A stretch of 64,000 nt of DNA from Aeromicrobium sp. 9AM (lineage in GTDB: Bacteria; Actinomycetota; Actinomycetes; Propionibacteriales; Nocardioidaceae): positions 2,131,353 through 2,195,352 of the forward strand of contig NZ_LR733304.1 of the NCBI RefSeq assembly GCF_902506105.1. The letters are read 5' to 3'. The notes beneath the pieces are model-generated. The model worked only from the letters and a program-made list of their open reading frames with translations. It was not told where the DNA came from and did no database searches. Positions 8,922 through 17,123 of the stretch are shown piece after piece (the first letter of the stretch is position 1; every line of letters begins with the position of its first letter). The translations under genes and the position numbers were made by a program.

Positions 8922-11237
8922 ATGAAGAAATTCGTGGTGGTGGCAGTCGCCGGGCCGTTGGTGGCCGGCAGCCTGATGGCCGGCAGCGTGCTGGCGAACG
9001 ACGGAGGGGCGGCCGACGAACGGGCTCTGGCTGCCGACCGTGGGGCGCCCAGTCGGTCGGTCGAGCAACGAGTCGACCGGTTGCTGGCCAAGATGACGAC
9101 CGAGGAGAAGCTGCAACAGGTGCAGCTGCTCTCCGACGGGCAGATCACCGACGCGGACGCCAAGGCCGGGGTCGGAGGCGTCTTCAGCCTGACCGATCCG
9201 GCGAAGATCGACCACTTCCAGAAGATCGCGATGACGAAGTCGCGGCTGCACATCCCGATCCTGTTCGCGTACGACACGATCCACGGCTATCGCACGATCT
9301 TCCCGGTGCCGCTAGGCGCCGCCAGCTCCTTCGACCCCGACGTCGCACGCGCCGACGCCAAGATCGGCGCCCGCGAGTCGACGACGGTCGGCATCAAGCA
9401 GATCTACAGCCCGATGGTCGACGTCTCCCACGAGCCGCGATGGGGCCGGATCGTCGAGGGCAACGGTGAGGATCCCTACCTCGGCTCGGTGTTCGCCGCC
9501 GCCAGGGTCAAGGGCGCCCAGGGCGATGACTACAGCAAGCCCGATCGGGCCGTCACCAGCGTCAAGCACTTCGTGGCGTACGGCGATCCCGAGGGCGGTC
9601 GCGACTACGGCACCACCGACCTGTCGGAGCAGACGCTGCGCAACCTCTACCTGCCGCCGTTCAAGGCCGCTGTCGATGCCGGCGCCGACACCGTGATGTG
9701 CTCGTTCAACGCGATCAACGGCGTGCCGGGCTGCGCCAACTCATACACCGAGACGCAGATCCTCAAGAAGGAGTGGGGCTTCGACGGCTTCATCGAGAGT
9801 GACTACACAGCGGTCGCCGAGACCCGCGCCTGCCCGCCGAAGAAGCCCGACGAGGGCTCGTGCGGCCACGGCACTGCGGCCGACGGACCCGACGCCGGAG
9901 CCAAGGCATTGATGGCCGGCACCGACTCGGAGATGGTCAGCACCAACATCCGCGACTACGGCAAGCAGCTGCTCGCCGACGGCCGCATCTCCAAGAAGCG
10001 CCTCGACGACGCCGTCCGCCGCATCCTGCGCGTCAAGTTCCGCGCCGGCCTGTTCGAGCGCCCGTACGTCGACCAGGCGAAGGCCACCGACCCCGCCAGC
10101 TTCCTCACCGCCGCCGACCGCAAGGCGGCGCGCAACGCTGCGAGCCGTTCGATGGTGCTGCTGCAGAACAAGGGCAAGACCCTCCCGCTCGACCCCGCGA
10201 AGAAGACCGCCGTGATCGGTCCGCTCGGCGACAGCCCGCACGACATGCTCGGTGCGTGGTGGGGCAAGGGCGAGGACGGCGACGCCGTCAGCGTGCTCAA
10301 GGGCATCACCGACGGCTCGTCGGCCACCACGACGTACGCCCAGGGCTGCGCGCTGAGCAACGAGGAGCCTCCGGCGTACGACCCGAATGACGACTGCCCG
10401 TCGGATGCCGGCTTCGCCAAGGCCGTGGCCGCCGCGAAGGCTGCGGACCAGGTGGTGCTTGCCGTCGGTGAGACCCGCGAGATGAGCGGCGAGGCGACGA
10501 GCCGGTCGACCCTCGACCTGCCCGGCAAGCAGCAGGAGCTGATCGACGCGATCGCGGCGACCGGCAAGCCGTTCGTCGTCGTGCTCTTCAACGGCCGTCC
10601 GCTGACCCTCTCCAAGGTGGTCGGCTCGGCGCCGGCCGTCCTCGAGGCGTGGTTCCCCGGCGTCGAGGCCGGCAACGCGGTTGCCGACGTCGTGTTCGGC
10701 AAGGTCAACCCGGGCGGCAAGCTCCCGGTGTCCTTCCCGCAGCGGCTCGGCCAGGTGCCGATCTACTACAACCACGAGCCGACGGGCCGGCCGTGCGACG
10801 TCGAGCAGAAGTACGACTCGCGCTACCGCGACCTGCGCACCTGCGACCCGCTCTTCCCGTTCGGCTTCGGGCTGAGCTACTCGACGTTCAAGGTGTCGGA
10901 CCTCAGCCTGAGCAAGTCCACGGTCTCCCGCAAGGGCAGCGTGGTGGTGTCGATGAAGGTGACCAACACCGGTGACGTGGCCGGCGACGACGTCGCGCAG
11001 GTCTACATCCACGACCCGGTTGCCAGCATCTCCCAGCCGGTGCGTCGCCTGCGCGGCTTCGAACGGGTGACGCTGAAGCCTGGCGCGTCCACGACCGTGC
11101 GGTTCACCCTTGACGCGAGCGACTTCGGCTTCTACGACAACCGCGGGAAGTTCGTCGTCGAGCCGGGAGCGATCCAGGTGTACGCCGGCGACGACTCGAC
11201 GGCGAGCCTCACGAAGACGTTCCAGGTGACGGGGTGA
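8922..11237 (+). CDS. Secreted GH3 family beta-glucosidase (BglX-like)
   Basis: Glycoside hydrolase family 3, 771 residues. A signal peptide (MKKFVVVAVAGPLVAGSLMA, with cleavage likely after SVLA near residue 26) shows export. The N-terminal TIM-barrel domain contains KHFVAYGDPEGGRDY and the nucleophile motif GFIESDY, with Asp294 the expected nucleophile. The GH3 C-terminal domain follows (LPGKQQELIDAI region), then an Fn3-like domain from about residue 655. Family members release glucose from beta-linked oligosaccharides. It stands alone on its strand; its 3' end overlaps the convergent hydrolase gene by 29 bases. Confidence 0.9.
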   Translation: MKKFVVVAVAGPLVAGSLMAGSVLANDGGAADERALAADRGAPSRSVEQRVDRLLAKMTTEEKLQQVQLLSDGQITDADAKAGVGGVFSLTDPAKIDHFQKIAMTKSRLHIPILFAYDTIHGYRTIFPVPLGAASSFDPDVARADAKIGARESTTVGIKQIYSPMVDVSHEPRWGRIVEGNGEDPYLGSVFAAARVKGAQGDDYSKPDRAVTSVKHFVAYGDPEGGRDYGTTDLSEQTLRNLYLPPFKAAVDAGADTVMCSFNAINGVPGCANSYTETQILKKEWGFDGFIESDYTAVAETRACPPKKPDEGSCGHGTAADGPDAGAKALMAGTDSEMVSTNIRDYGKQLLADGRISKKRLDDAVRRILRVKFRAGLFERPYVDQAKATDPASFLTAADRKAARNAASRSMVLLQNKGKTLPLDPAKKTAVIGPLGDSPHDMLGAWWGKGEDGDAVSVLKGITDGSSATTTYAQGCALSNEEPPAYDPNDDCPSDAGFAKAVAAAKAADQVVLAVGETREMSGEATSRSTLDLPGKQQELIDAIAATGKPFVVVLFNGRPLTLSKVVGSAPAVLEAWFPGVEAGNAVADVVFGKVNPGGKLPVSFPQRLGQVPIYYNHEPTGRPCDVEQKYDSRYRDLRTCDPLFPFGFGLSYSTFKVSDLSLSKSTVSRKGSVVVSMKVTNTGDVAGDDVAQVYIHDPVASISQPVRRLRGFERVTLKPGASTTVRFTLDASDFGFYDNRGKFVVEPGAIQVYAGDDSTASLTKTFQVTG

Positions 11238-11853
11238 GCACCATGCCGAGCCAAGAGGCAATGGCAGCGCGGATCGCGGGGGCGTCCTTCTTGAGGGAGT
11301 GATCACCCGACACCACGACGAGCGTGTGCCCGTCCGGCAGCGTCGCTGAGTCCGGCACGCCGAACGGGTCACGCTCGCCCTGGATGACTAGCGTCGGCAC
11401 CGTCACGGCGGTGAGCTCAGGGAGCCGGGTCTTCTCGGGACGACCCGGTGGGTGTAGCGGGAACGCCAGGCACAGCACCCCGACGGCCCCGACATCGGCG
11501 GACGTACGACAGGCGACGCGACCGCCGAACGAGCGGCCCCCGGTGATCAGCGGCAGGTCAGCGAGCTCGCCGGAGTGAACGTGCTCGGCGACAGTGCGCC
11601 ACGCGGCATCGACCTGAGCCGGCGGCGCGGGCGCTCGCCGTCCGGCGACCCGATAGGGCTGCTCGACCAGGGCGACCACGAGACCCGCGCCCAGCGCCAC
11701 GGCGGTGGCGAGCTGCAGGTCGTGGGCGGTCACGCCGCCACCTGCCCCATGGCCGAGCATCATGAGTCCGCGGGGATCACCGGGCGGCCGAGCCACGTGC
11801 GCCCGCGCGTCACCGTGCGGCGTCGGCACGAGGGATTCCGCGACGTCGGTCAT
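11209..11853 (-). CDS. Small alpha/beta-hydrolase (KANL3/Tex30-like dienelactone hydrolase family)
   Basis: Alpha/beta-fold hydrolase, 214 residues. It has an oxyanion-type LGHGAGGG early on, a nucleophile elbow GGRSFGGR (about residues 104-111), an acid in QGERDPFG and a histidine in SGDHSLKK near the C-terminus, so the triad looks complete. Proteins of this type are cytosolic and of unknown substrate. The ATG is at 11853. It converges on and slightly overlaps the GH3 gene; no operon partner is evident. Confidence 0.8.
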   Translation of the reverse strand: MTDVAESLVPTPHGDARAHVARPPGDPRGLMMLGHGAGGGVTAHDLQLATAVALGAGLVVALVEQPYRVAGRRAPAPPAQVDAAWRTVAEHVHSGELADLPLITGGRSFGGRVACRTSADVGAVGVLCLAFPLHPPGRPEKTRLPELTAVTVPTLVIQGERDPFGVPDSATLPDGHTLVVVSGDHSLKKDAPAIRAAIASWLGMVLTPSPGTSS

Positions 11854-11891
11854 ACCGAGAACCGTATGACCAGATGTGGTTGGGTGTCGGT

Positions 11892-12383
11892 GTGACCGAG
11901 AACGAGAACATGTTGCAGTCGGCGTTCGACCGCTACGCCACGCGCGTCGACGAGATCGCCGGGACCCGGGACTGGTCGGCGTTCGCCGACATGTTCACCG
12001 AAGACGCGACCTATCGCGAGCACGCGTACGGCGACTTCACCGGCCGCGAGGAGATCCGCGCGTGGGTCGTGAGGACGATGAACGAGTTCCCGGCCACCGA
12101 GATGATCGCGTTCCCGGCGGCCTGGTCGGTCGTCGATGCGGCCACCAACCGGGTCATCTGCGACATTCGCAACGTCATGCGCGACCCGGGCGACGGATCG
12201 GTCCACGAGGCCTCGAACATCACGATCCTGACGTTCGACGACGACGGCAACCTGATCCGCGAGGAGGACATCTACAACCCGCAGAAGTTCGCCGACATGA
12301 CCCGCGAGTGGTGCCGGGTGGCGGAGGCGCACGGCACCCTGAGCGACGCCGGCCGGAAGATGCTCAGCGCGCTGGGTGGATGA
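11892..12383 (+). CDS. NTF2/SnoaL-like protein
   Basis: Small single-domain protein, about 163 residues, with the NTF2-like pattern: an amphipathic N-terminal helix (MLQSAFDRYATRVDEIAG), WSAFADMFTEDATYREHAYG, and EEIRAWVVRTM. Such proteins act as ketosteroid-isomerase-like or polyketide-cyclase-like enzymes, or bind small ligands. GTG at 11892 is taken as start; an ATG at 11874 and one at 11910 are also in frame and no strong ribosome-binding site decides. It converges on the LLM oxidoreductase with a 20-base overlap. A link to steroid metabolism is possible but unproven. Confidence 0.7.
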   Translation: MTENENMLQSAFDRYATRVDEIAGTRDWSAFADMFTEDATYREHAYGDFTGREEIRAWVVRTMNEFPATEMIAFPAAWSVVDAATNRVICDIRNVMRDPGDGSVHEASNITILTFDDDGNLIREEDIYNPQKFADMTREWCRVAEAHGTLSDAGRKMLSALGG

Positions 12384-13215
12384 CCCGCGACGCCAGCTTG
12401 TCGAGATAGCCCAGCACCTTGTCCTCGTCGGAGTCGGGCACACCCCAGATCAGCTCCGAGGCCCCGGCGGACATCCAGTCGGCGAAGTCCTGCTCGGTCG
12501 GCTTCTTCGCGACCAGGATCCGGATGTCGGGCTCGCCCTCGCGACCCGCGTCGGCCCACTCCTTGCGGAGCAGCTCGGCCTTCGCGGCAGTGTCGGTCTC
12601 GATGGGGGTCGTCATCCAACCGTCGGCGTTCTGGGCGATCCACTTGATCGTCTTGGGCCCACCACCAGCGCCGATGATGACCGGGATCCGGCCCTGCGGC
12701 GGCTTGGGATAGGCCCAGCTCGGACCGAACGACACGAACTGTCCGTCGTACGACGCCTCGTCCTCGGTCCACAGGGCGCGCATCGCCTCGAGGTACTCCT
12801 TGAGGACAGTCCGGCGCTTGTTGGCCGGCACGTGGTGGTCCGTGAGCTCGTCGGTGTTCCAGCCGAACCCGGCGCCGATCGTCAGCCGACCCCCGGAGAG
12901 GTGGTCGAGGGTCGCCAGCGTCTTGGCCAGGGTGATCGGGTCGGACTCGACGGGCAGGCACACCGCCGTCGACAACCCGATCGTCTCGGTCACCGCGGCG
13001 CAGGTCGCCAGGGTCGTCCACGGATCGAGCGTGCGCATGTAGCGGTCATCCGGCAGCTCCTCGCCGCCCGTGGGATGCAGCGCCTCGCGCTTCACCGGGA
13101 TGTGCGTGTGCTCGGGCACGTAGAACGTGTCGAACCCGCGCTCTTCCGCAGCCTGGGCGAGAGCCGCCGGCTTGATGCCGCGGTCAGAGGTGAAGAGCAC
13201 GATTCCGTTGCGCAT
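12364..13215 (-). CDS. LLM-class F420-dependent oxidoreductase
   Basis: Luciferase-like TIM-barrel oxidoreductase, 283 residues, of the TIGR03619 type. Supporting segments are FDTFYVPEHTHIPV (about 29-42), LATLDHLSGGRLTIGAGFGW (about 103-122) and the phosphate-binding PVIIGAGGGPKTI. Such enzymes use F420 or FMN; F420 is likelier in this phylum. The gene is divergent from the OYE-type gene across a KstR-like operator only a few bases from both starts, so it could be part of the KstR regulon. Substrate unknown. Confidence 0.82.
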   Translation of the reverse strand: MRNGIVLFTSDRGIKPAALAQAAEERGFDTFYVPEHTHIPVKREALHPTGGEELPDDRYMRTLDPWTTLATCAAVTETIGLSTAVCLPVESDPITLAKTLATLDHLSGGRLTIGAGFGWNTDELTDHHVPANKRRTVLKEYLEAMRALWTEDEASYDGQFVSFGPSWAYPKPPQGRIPVIIGAGGGPKTIKWIAQNADGWMTTPIETDTAAKAELLRKEWADAGREGEPDIRILVAKKPTEQDFADWMSAGASELIWGVPDSDEDKVLGYLDKLASRVIHPAR

Positions 13216-13225
13216 GCCACCAATG

Positions 13226-13239
13226 TAGAACGTGTTCTA
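13226..13239. promoter_or_regulatory. KstR-type operator
   Basis: TAGAACGTGTTCTA matches TnnAACnnGTTnnA with perfect 6-base arms. It sits between the LLM oxidoreductase start (13215) and the flavin oxidoreductase start (13242 or 13251). It is 2 bases upstream of the first ATG, so binding would block the translation-initiation region or a leaderless start. Confidence 0.8.
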
Positions 13240-13241
13240 CC

Positions 13242-14417
13242 ATGAGCGCCATGGTCAACCGCGTCTTCGAGCCTGCCGATCTCGGTCCCGTACGGCTGCG
13301 GAACCGGACCGTGAAGGCCGCGACGTTCGAGGGACGCACTCCCCACGGCCTGGTCACCGACGAGCTGATCGACTATCACCTGGCTCCGGCCCGCGGCGGT
13401 GTCGGGCTCACGACCGTCGCCTACCTTGCCGTGTCGCCCGAAGGACGAACGCAGAAGGAGGTCATCGTCGTCAACGCCGAGTCGGCGCCCGGCCTCGCTC
13501 GGCTGACCGAGGCGATCCACGAGACCGGCGCGAAGGTCGCGGGCCAGCTCGGGCACGCAGGACCGGTCGCCAACGGCCGGTCGAACGGCGTGCACGCCCT
13601 CGCCGCCTCGAGGATGCCGTCACCGCTGAGCATGCAGATGATCCGCTCGGCCACCGCCGCGGACATCGCCCGGATCACCCGGGACTACGTGCGTACGGCG
13701 CGGATCATGGTCGACGCCGGCTTCGACGTGCTCGAGATCCACATGGCGCACGGCTATCTGCTCAGCTCGTTCCTCGCGCCGGGGCAGAACCGACGCAAGG
13801 ACGGATGGGGCGGGTCACTCGACAACCGCGCGACGTTCGCCCGCGACGTGGCACGGGTCGTACGCGAGGAGGTCGGCGACAGAGTCGCGGTCACCGCCAA
13901 GATCGGCATGACCGAGGGCTCGTCGCGCGGATTCTCGATGCCGGAGACGGTGGAGTTCGCGCAGATGCTGGAGGCCGACGGCCACCTCGACGCGCTGGAG
14001 CTCAGCGCCGGCAGCTCGCTGCTCAATCCGATGTATCTCTTCCGTGGTGACGTCCCGCTCAAGGAGTTCGCTGCCAACATGCCCCTGCCCGTACGCCTGG
14101 GGCTGCGGACGCCGATGGGCAAGGCGTTCTTCAAGGCGTACCCCTTCGAGGAGGCCTACCTGCGCGAGAAGGCGCTCGCCTTCCGCGCAGGGCTGTCGAT
14201 GCCGCTGATCATGCTCGGCGGAATCAACGACCGGGCCACGATGGACCGGGCGATGACCGAGGGCTTCGAGTTCGTCGCGATGGGCCGCGCACTGCTCCGT
14301 GAACCCGACCTGGTCAATCGCATGCAGACAGGCGAGACCACCCACGGCCTCTGCATCCACTGCAACCAGTGCATGCCGACGATCTACAGCGGCACCCGCT
14401 GCACGGTCCTGGGGTAG
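13242..14417 (+). CDS. Old Yellow Enzyme family NADH:flavin oxidoreductase
   Basis: FMN-dependent TIM-barrel reductase, 391 residues. OYE hallmarks are present: RLRNRTVKAAT near the N-terminus, the substrate-binding HMAHGYLLSSFLAPGQNRR segment (about 167-185), GWGGSLDNR, and MLGGINDRATMDRAM with GFEFVAMGRALL for phosphate binding. The C-terminus ends just after CIHCNQCMPTIYSGTRC, which resembles the Fe-S ligand cluster of 2,4-dienoyl-CoA reductase but lacks the following flavodoxin-like domain. The KstR-type operator in its promoter suggests reduction of an unsaturated steroid or acyl-CoA intermediate. ATG at 13242 or 13251 could start it. Confidence 0.83.
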   Translation: MSAMVNRVFEPADLGPVRLRNRTVKAATFEGRTPHGLVTDELIDYHLAPARGGVGLTTVAYLAVSPEGRTQKEVIVVNAESAPGLARLTEAIHETGAKVAGQLGHAGPVANGRSNGVHALAASRMPSPLSMQMIRSATAADIARITRDYVRTARIMVDAGFDVLEIHMAHGYLLSSFLAPGQNRRKDGWGGSLDNRATFARDVARVVREEVGDRVAVTAKIGMTEGSSRGFSMPETVEFAQMLEADGHLDALELSAGSSLLNPMYLFRGDVPLKEFAANMPLPVRLGLRTPMGKAFFKAYPFEEAYLREKALAFRAGLSMPLIMLGGINDRATMDRAMTEGFEFVAMGRALLREPDLVNRMQTGETTHGLCIHCNQCMPTIYSGTRCTVLG

Positions 14418-14441
14418 GTGCACAAATTGCGATGCACCTAC
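14414..14441. terminator. Hairpin at the end of the OYE gene
   Basis: GTAGGTGCA (14414-14422) and TGCACCTAC (14433-14441) form a perfect 9-bp stem around a 10-base loop, overlapping the stop codon. No T-run follows, so termination efficiency is uncertain. It coincides with the left border of the AT-richer island. Confidence 0.5.
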
Positions 14442-14450
14442 TCGACCCAG

Positions 14451-15086
14451 TCACAGGTGATCAACGGGGAAGGTCTCCGAGACAGTTCGAAGATCGTCGT
14501 CTAGTTGCCGAAGGGGCGTGAGAATCTGCTCAATAGTCGCGACTTCCAGCGCCGGCTCCGTCTGCGACCTGGCACGGTTCACATAGGTGTGCGACGCGGG
14601 ATTCCGCTTCTCTGCCAACGCGTCGAGCGAGGTTGTCAGGACCTCAGGCACCTGGTTCTCTCGCAGTCCGAGTGGAAAAACGAGAGCGCGAAGATCATCT
14701 CCACTGACTCCGTGGCTCCTTCTGACGCTTTTAATGTAGGCCTCGAGCGCCTTGTTCGCCCGACTGGAATAGAGATGCGGGTCGTTCTCGTGGATCAGAA
14801 ACGGGCCGGCCGATACCCACCGATCGTGCGTGCTGTGCCACAACATCAGCGCCCGGCCCGTGGCAGTTGGCTGGGTCTTGCCAAGCCGTTCACAGCCTGT
14901 CGTAGCAATTTCAACGCATCGAGCTTCGACATAGTTCTCAAGCGCAGCGCTCGCAAGCAACCTGTATGCAAGCGCCTTAAGGTGATCGTCGGCGATGTAG
15001 TCGCCATAGTCATCCCTGCGAACGATAAAACACTTCTCGAGGTCAGAAAGCCTCTGCTCAAGGCTTACAAATAGTGGCGAGGACAT
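14451..15086 (-). CDS. HEPN-domain protein (RiboL-PSP/MAE_28990-like) paired with DUF262
   Basis: Helical protein of 211 residues. The motif R-N-P-A-S-H at 161-166 fits the R-x4-6-H signature of HEPN nucleases and the RN..SH variant of RiboL-PSP-HEPN proteins. No transmembrane segment or signal is seen. The start at 15086 was chosen because it lies 8 bases after the stop of the DUF262 gene; the frame extends further upstream only within that gene. HEPN proteins of this kind are often found beside DUF262 proteins and are suspected RNases in anti-phage or toxin systems. Here the pair is an evident two-gene operon. The function is inferred from family and context. Confidence 0.65.
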   Translation of the reverse strand: MSSPLFVSLEQRLSDLEKCFIVRRDDYGDYIADDHLKALAYRLLASAALENYVEARCVEIATTGCERLGKTQPTATGRALMLWHSTHDRWVSAGPFLIHENDPHLYSSRANKALEAYIKSVRRSHGVSGDDLRALVFPLGLRENQVPEVLTTSLDALAEKRNPASHTYVNRARSQTEPALEVATIEQILTPLRQLDDDLRTVSETFPVDHL

Positions 15087-15094
15087 GCGGCCGC

Positions 15095-16315
15095 TTACGG
15101 GCGATTCAGTAGAGTTTCGGCGCGCGGGACTATAGAAAGTTCGTGTCCCAAGATGTCGCCGACGGCTCGACCGTACTTCGATATCCGAAGTCCAGTAGCC
15201 ACAATTGACTTCGTCGTGGTCACGAGGCTTTCCGCAAAATCCCGGTCCGTCCTGCACAGTTCTTTGAACGCCTCAGAAAGCGCTTCGTGATGCTGCACGA
15301 ACTCCGCGTCGGTTATGGAGTCATCGCCCAGCACTGCGGTCATCAGGTCGTACACGGCGATGTTGAATCGGCGGATGAACGCCTGATCCTCAAATCTCAA
15401 AAAGGAATCTTTCACTCCAAATGCGAGAATCGTGCGGTTGATGGCATGCTCGCATCGCGTAGCTAGCTTCTCGAAATACTGTTGGCCGTCGGTCTTCCAT
15501 CGCTCTGAGCCCTGAATGCAGGCGTCGTCGAGAAACTTTCGCAGGTTGCCACGATAGTCCTCAATTGATTCGTGGAAAGCGATCGTCCGAAGGAGCATTT
15601 CTGCATCTCGCATTCGGAAGTCTTCGCGCTTGATCCGTCGAGCCGCTTGGATTGGGTGACTCTGAGCGGAACGGTCATTGACCCACTTCGTGAACTCGCT
15701 CGGATAGAGCGCCTGACGCAGTTCCTGCGGGGAGAGTGACAAACTCCCCTGATTGAGGCGGACGAACACTTGGTACAAGACTGCTGGATTCTTCCAGTTT
15801 CGAACAACGATTGTCCGAATCGGCTGGGCCAAAAAATTCTCGGCGTGCTCTTGCGCAGTCAGGGATGCCTGCATGTCTGCGAACGTCATGCCTTCCAACT
15901 CCGTTGCAAACTCCATCTTTCGCAGTTTGAACGAGCGAAAGTTGTCGTCGGGCGCTGCGAACTGCTTCATAGTGACAAGTCGCTGCTTGCCGTCCAGAAC
16001 GATGAATCGTCCTTTGCGCGAGGGATCCTCCGCCAACACGATCTGCGGGACGGGTAATCCGAGAACGAGAGACTCGACATAGAGACTCTTCCGCTCGATA
16101 GTCCAGGCATCGCGACGTTGAAACGTCGGAGCGATGTCGAAGGTTGTACCGATTCGTTCGAGTAGCGACTGGACGCTCCAGTCGAGCGTGTACAGCACTA
16201 GGTCCGACAACTCGGCGGTTGTCAGACCCTCCTCCTCTGTCAGGTCGTAGTCCGGAGATTCGTCCGGTATCTCTTCGACTTCGAAGTTAGAATCCGTCGC
16301 GTCTGTTTCCGTCAT
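15095..16315 (-). CDS. DUF262 (GmrS/ParB-like nuclease fold) protein
   Basis: DUF262 family protein, 406 residues. Key segments are FQRRDAW (65-71), ESLVLGLPVPQI (81-92) and VLDGKQRL (106-113), the last being the DGxQR nucleotide-binding/catalytic motif shared with ParB-like and GmrS/DndB-type proteins. The rest is helical and acidic with no DUF1524 HNH domain, so this is not a full GmrSD enzyme. The ATG at 16315 opens an acidic leader (MTETDATDSNFEVEEIPDES). It is the first gene of a DUF262-HEPN operon inside the island. By family analogy it may sense or hydrolyse nucleotides or modified DNA; this is inference. Confidence 0.8.
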   Translation of the reverse strand: MTETDATDSNFEVEEIPDESPDYDLTEEEGLTTAELSDLVLYTLDWSVQSLLERIGTTFDIAPTFQRRDAWTIERKSLYVESLVLGLPVPQIVLAEDPSRKGRFIVLDGKQRLVTMKQFAAPDDNFRSFKLRKMEFATELEGMTFADMQASLTAQEHAENFLAQPIRTIVVRNWKNPAVLYQVFVRLNQGSLSLSPQELRQALYPSEFTKWVNDRSAQSHPIQAARRIKREDFRMRDAEMLLRTIAFHESIEDYRGNLRKFLDDACIQGSERWKTDGQQYFEKLATRCEHAINRTILAFGVKDSFLRFEDQAFIRRFNIAVYDLMTAVLGDDSITDAEFVQHHEALSEAFKELCRTDRDFAESLVTTTKSIVATGLRISKYGRAVGDILGHELSIVPRAETLLNRP

Positions 16316-16471
16316 GCAATGCAGCGTAGTGCTGCTCGGGATGCTGGAAATTCGGCCGGCGATCTGGCCGCGCAGCCTGAGGTGATTCTGCAACTCGTTT
16401 AGGTTCTATGCCGGTTCTGCTCGTGAGTCTTCGAACCACCTGCCCCAAGAGGGCCCAAGTAGGCTCCGGCC

Positions 16472-16963
16472 GTGACCTTCCTACAGTCAGCAGCCGACAC
16501 GGCGGAAGCGGCAGCCGGCACATCGGATATCGCAATAGCCCTCGTCGGCCTTGGCGGCGCCATCATCGGAGGACTGGCCACCTTCCTCGGCATCTGGTTT
16601 CAAAGCGCCCGTGAGACGCAGCAGGCGCGGCGCGACAGGCTTGCGATGCTAAGCGATAGCGCGATCGAAGCTCGCTGGCAAGTTTGGACCTTGGCCCGCA
16701 AGTTAGAGAAAGCCGGTGAGGATGCGGCGTCTGATGCGCTGCGAGACGAACTACACGAACTTGAGATATCGCTGATGAGGGCTGTCACCCAAATGCGACT
16801 TCATGCCTCAAAACGAATGTCCGATGCCTACTTCCGAACACTGAACCTCATGCCTCAGGACGATCTGATGCGCTCTTTGAATGTGTTCGCAACCGTGGTC
16901 CGTGGTGAGGTTTCTCCGTCATGGCGTGAGCGTAGGAAGATCCGCGCTAAGACGCTGGACTAG
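16472..16963 (+). CDS. Single-pass membrane protein with coiled-coil tail
   Basis: Hypothetical protein, 163 residues, GTG start at 16472 (no clear ribosome-binding site). One transmembrane helix (DIAIALVGLGGAIIGGLATF, about residues 19-38) is followed by a charged helical region rich in Arg, Glu and Ala (QSARETQQARRDRLAML onward) predicted to be cytosolic or coiled coil. The architecture resembles generic small membrane proteins found in defence islands, but no family is recognised. It is divergent from the DUF262 operon and followed closely by the small ORF at 16969. Confidence 0.6.
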   Translation: MTFLQSAADTAEAAAGTSDIAIALVGLGGAIIGGLATFLGIWFQSARETQQARRDRLAMLSDSAIEARWQVWTLARKLEKAGEDAASDALRDELHELEISLMRAVTQMRLHASKRMSDAYFRTLNLMPQDDLMRSLNVFATVVRGEVSPSWRERRKIRAKTLD

Positions 16964-16968
16964 GGCCG

Positions 16969-17112
16969 ATGACCGCCCGAGCAACGCTATTTGCAGATGA
17001 AATTCGCATTCCCGCGGAGCGAAACCAGTTTACTCGGCTGGCGTTGAACCAACGCGGCCAGACGATCAGGTCCCTGCTGGCCCCGATACTGCTAGTCGGA
17101 CGCGAACGGTAG
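16969..17112 (+). CDS. Possible small protein of 47 residues before the RelA/SpoT-like gene
   Basis: A short frame runs ATG at 16969 to TAG at 17112, reading MTARATLFADEIRIPAERNQ and on. It begins 5 bases after the stop of the membrane protein gene and ends 11 bases before the next start, so it fills the gap exactly. It has no homologue I recognise. It could be an antitoxin for the downstream RelA/SpoT-like protein, or simply non-coding. Spacing is the only support. Confidence 0.3.
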   Translation: MTARATLFADEIRIPAERNQFTRLALNQRGQTIRSLLAPILLVGRER

Positions 17113-17123
17113 GTTGCTGCACC

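Noticed and set aside
9741..11372. 543-codon frame antisense to the GH3 gene
   Set aside because: High-GC shadow frame with RR/GR/VV-rich translation and no domain; the plus-strand GH3 protein explains the region.
14414..14441. Attachment site for the island
   Set aside because: The hairpin is perfect but no matching direct repeat is visible near 19.5-20.2 kb and no integrase is present, so a terminator is the simpler reading.
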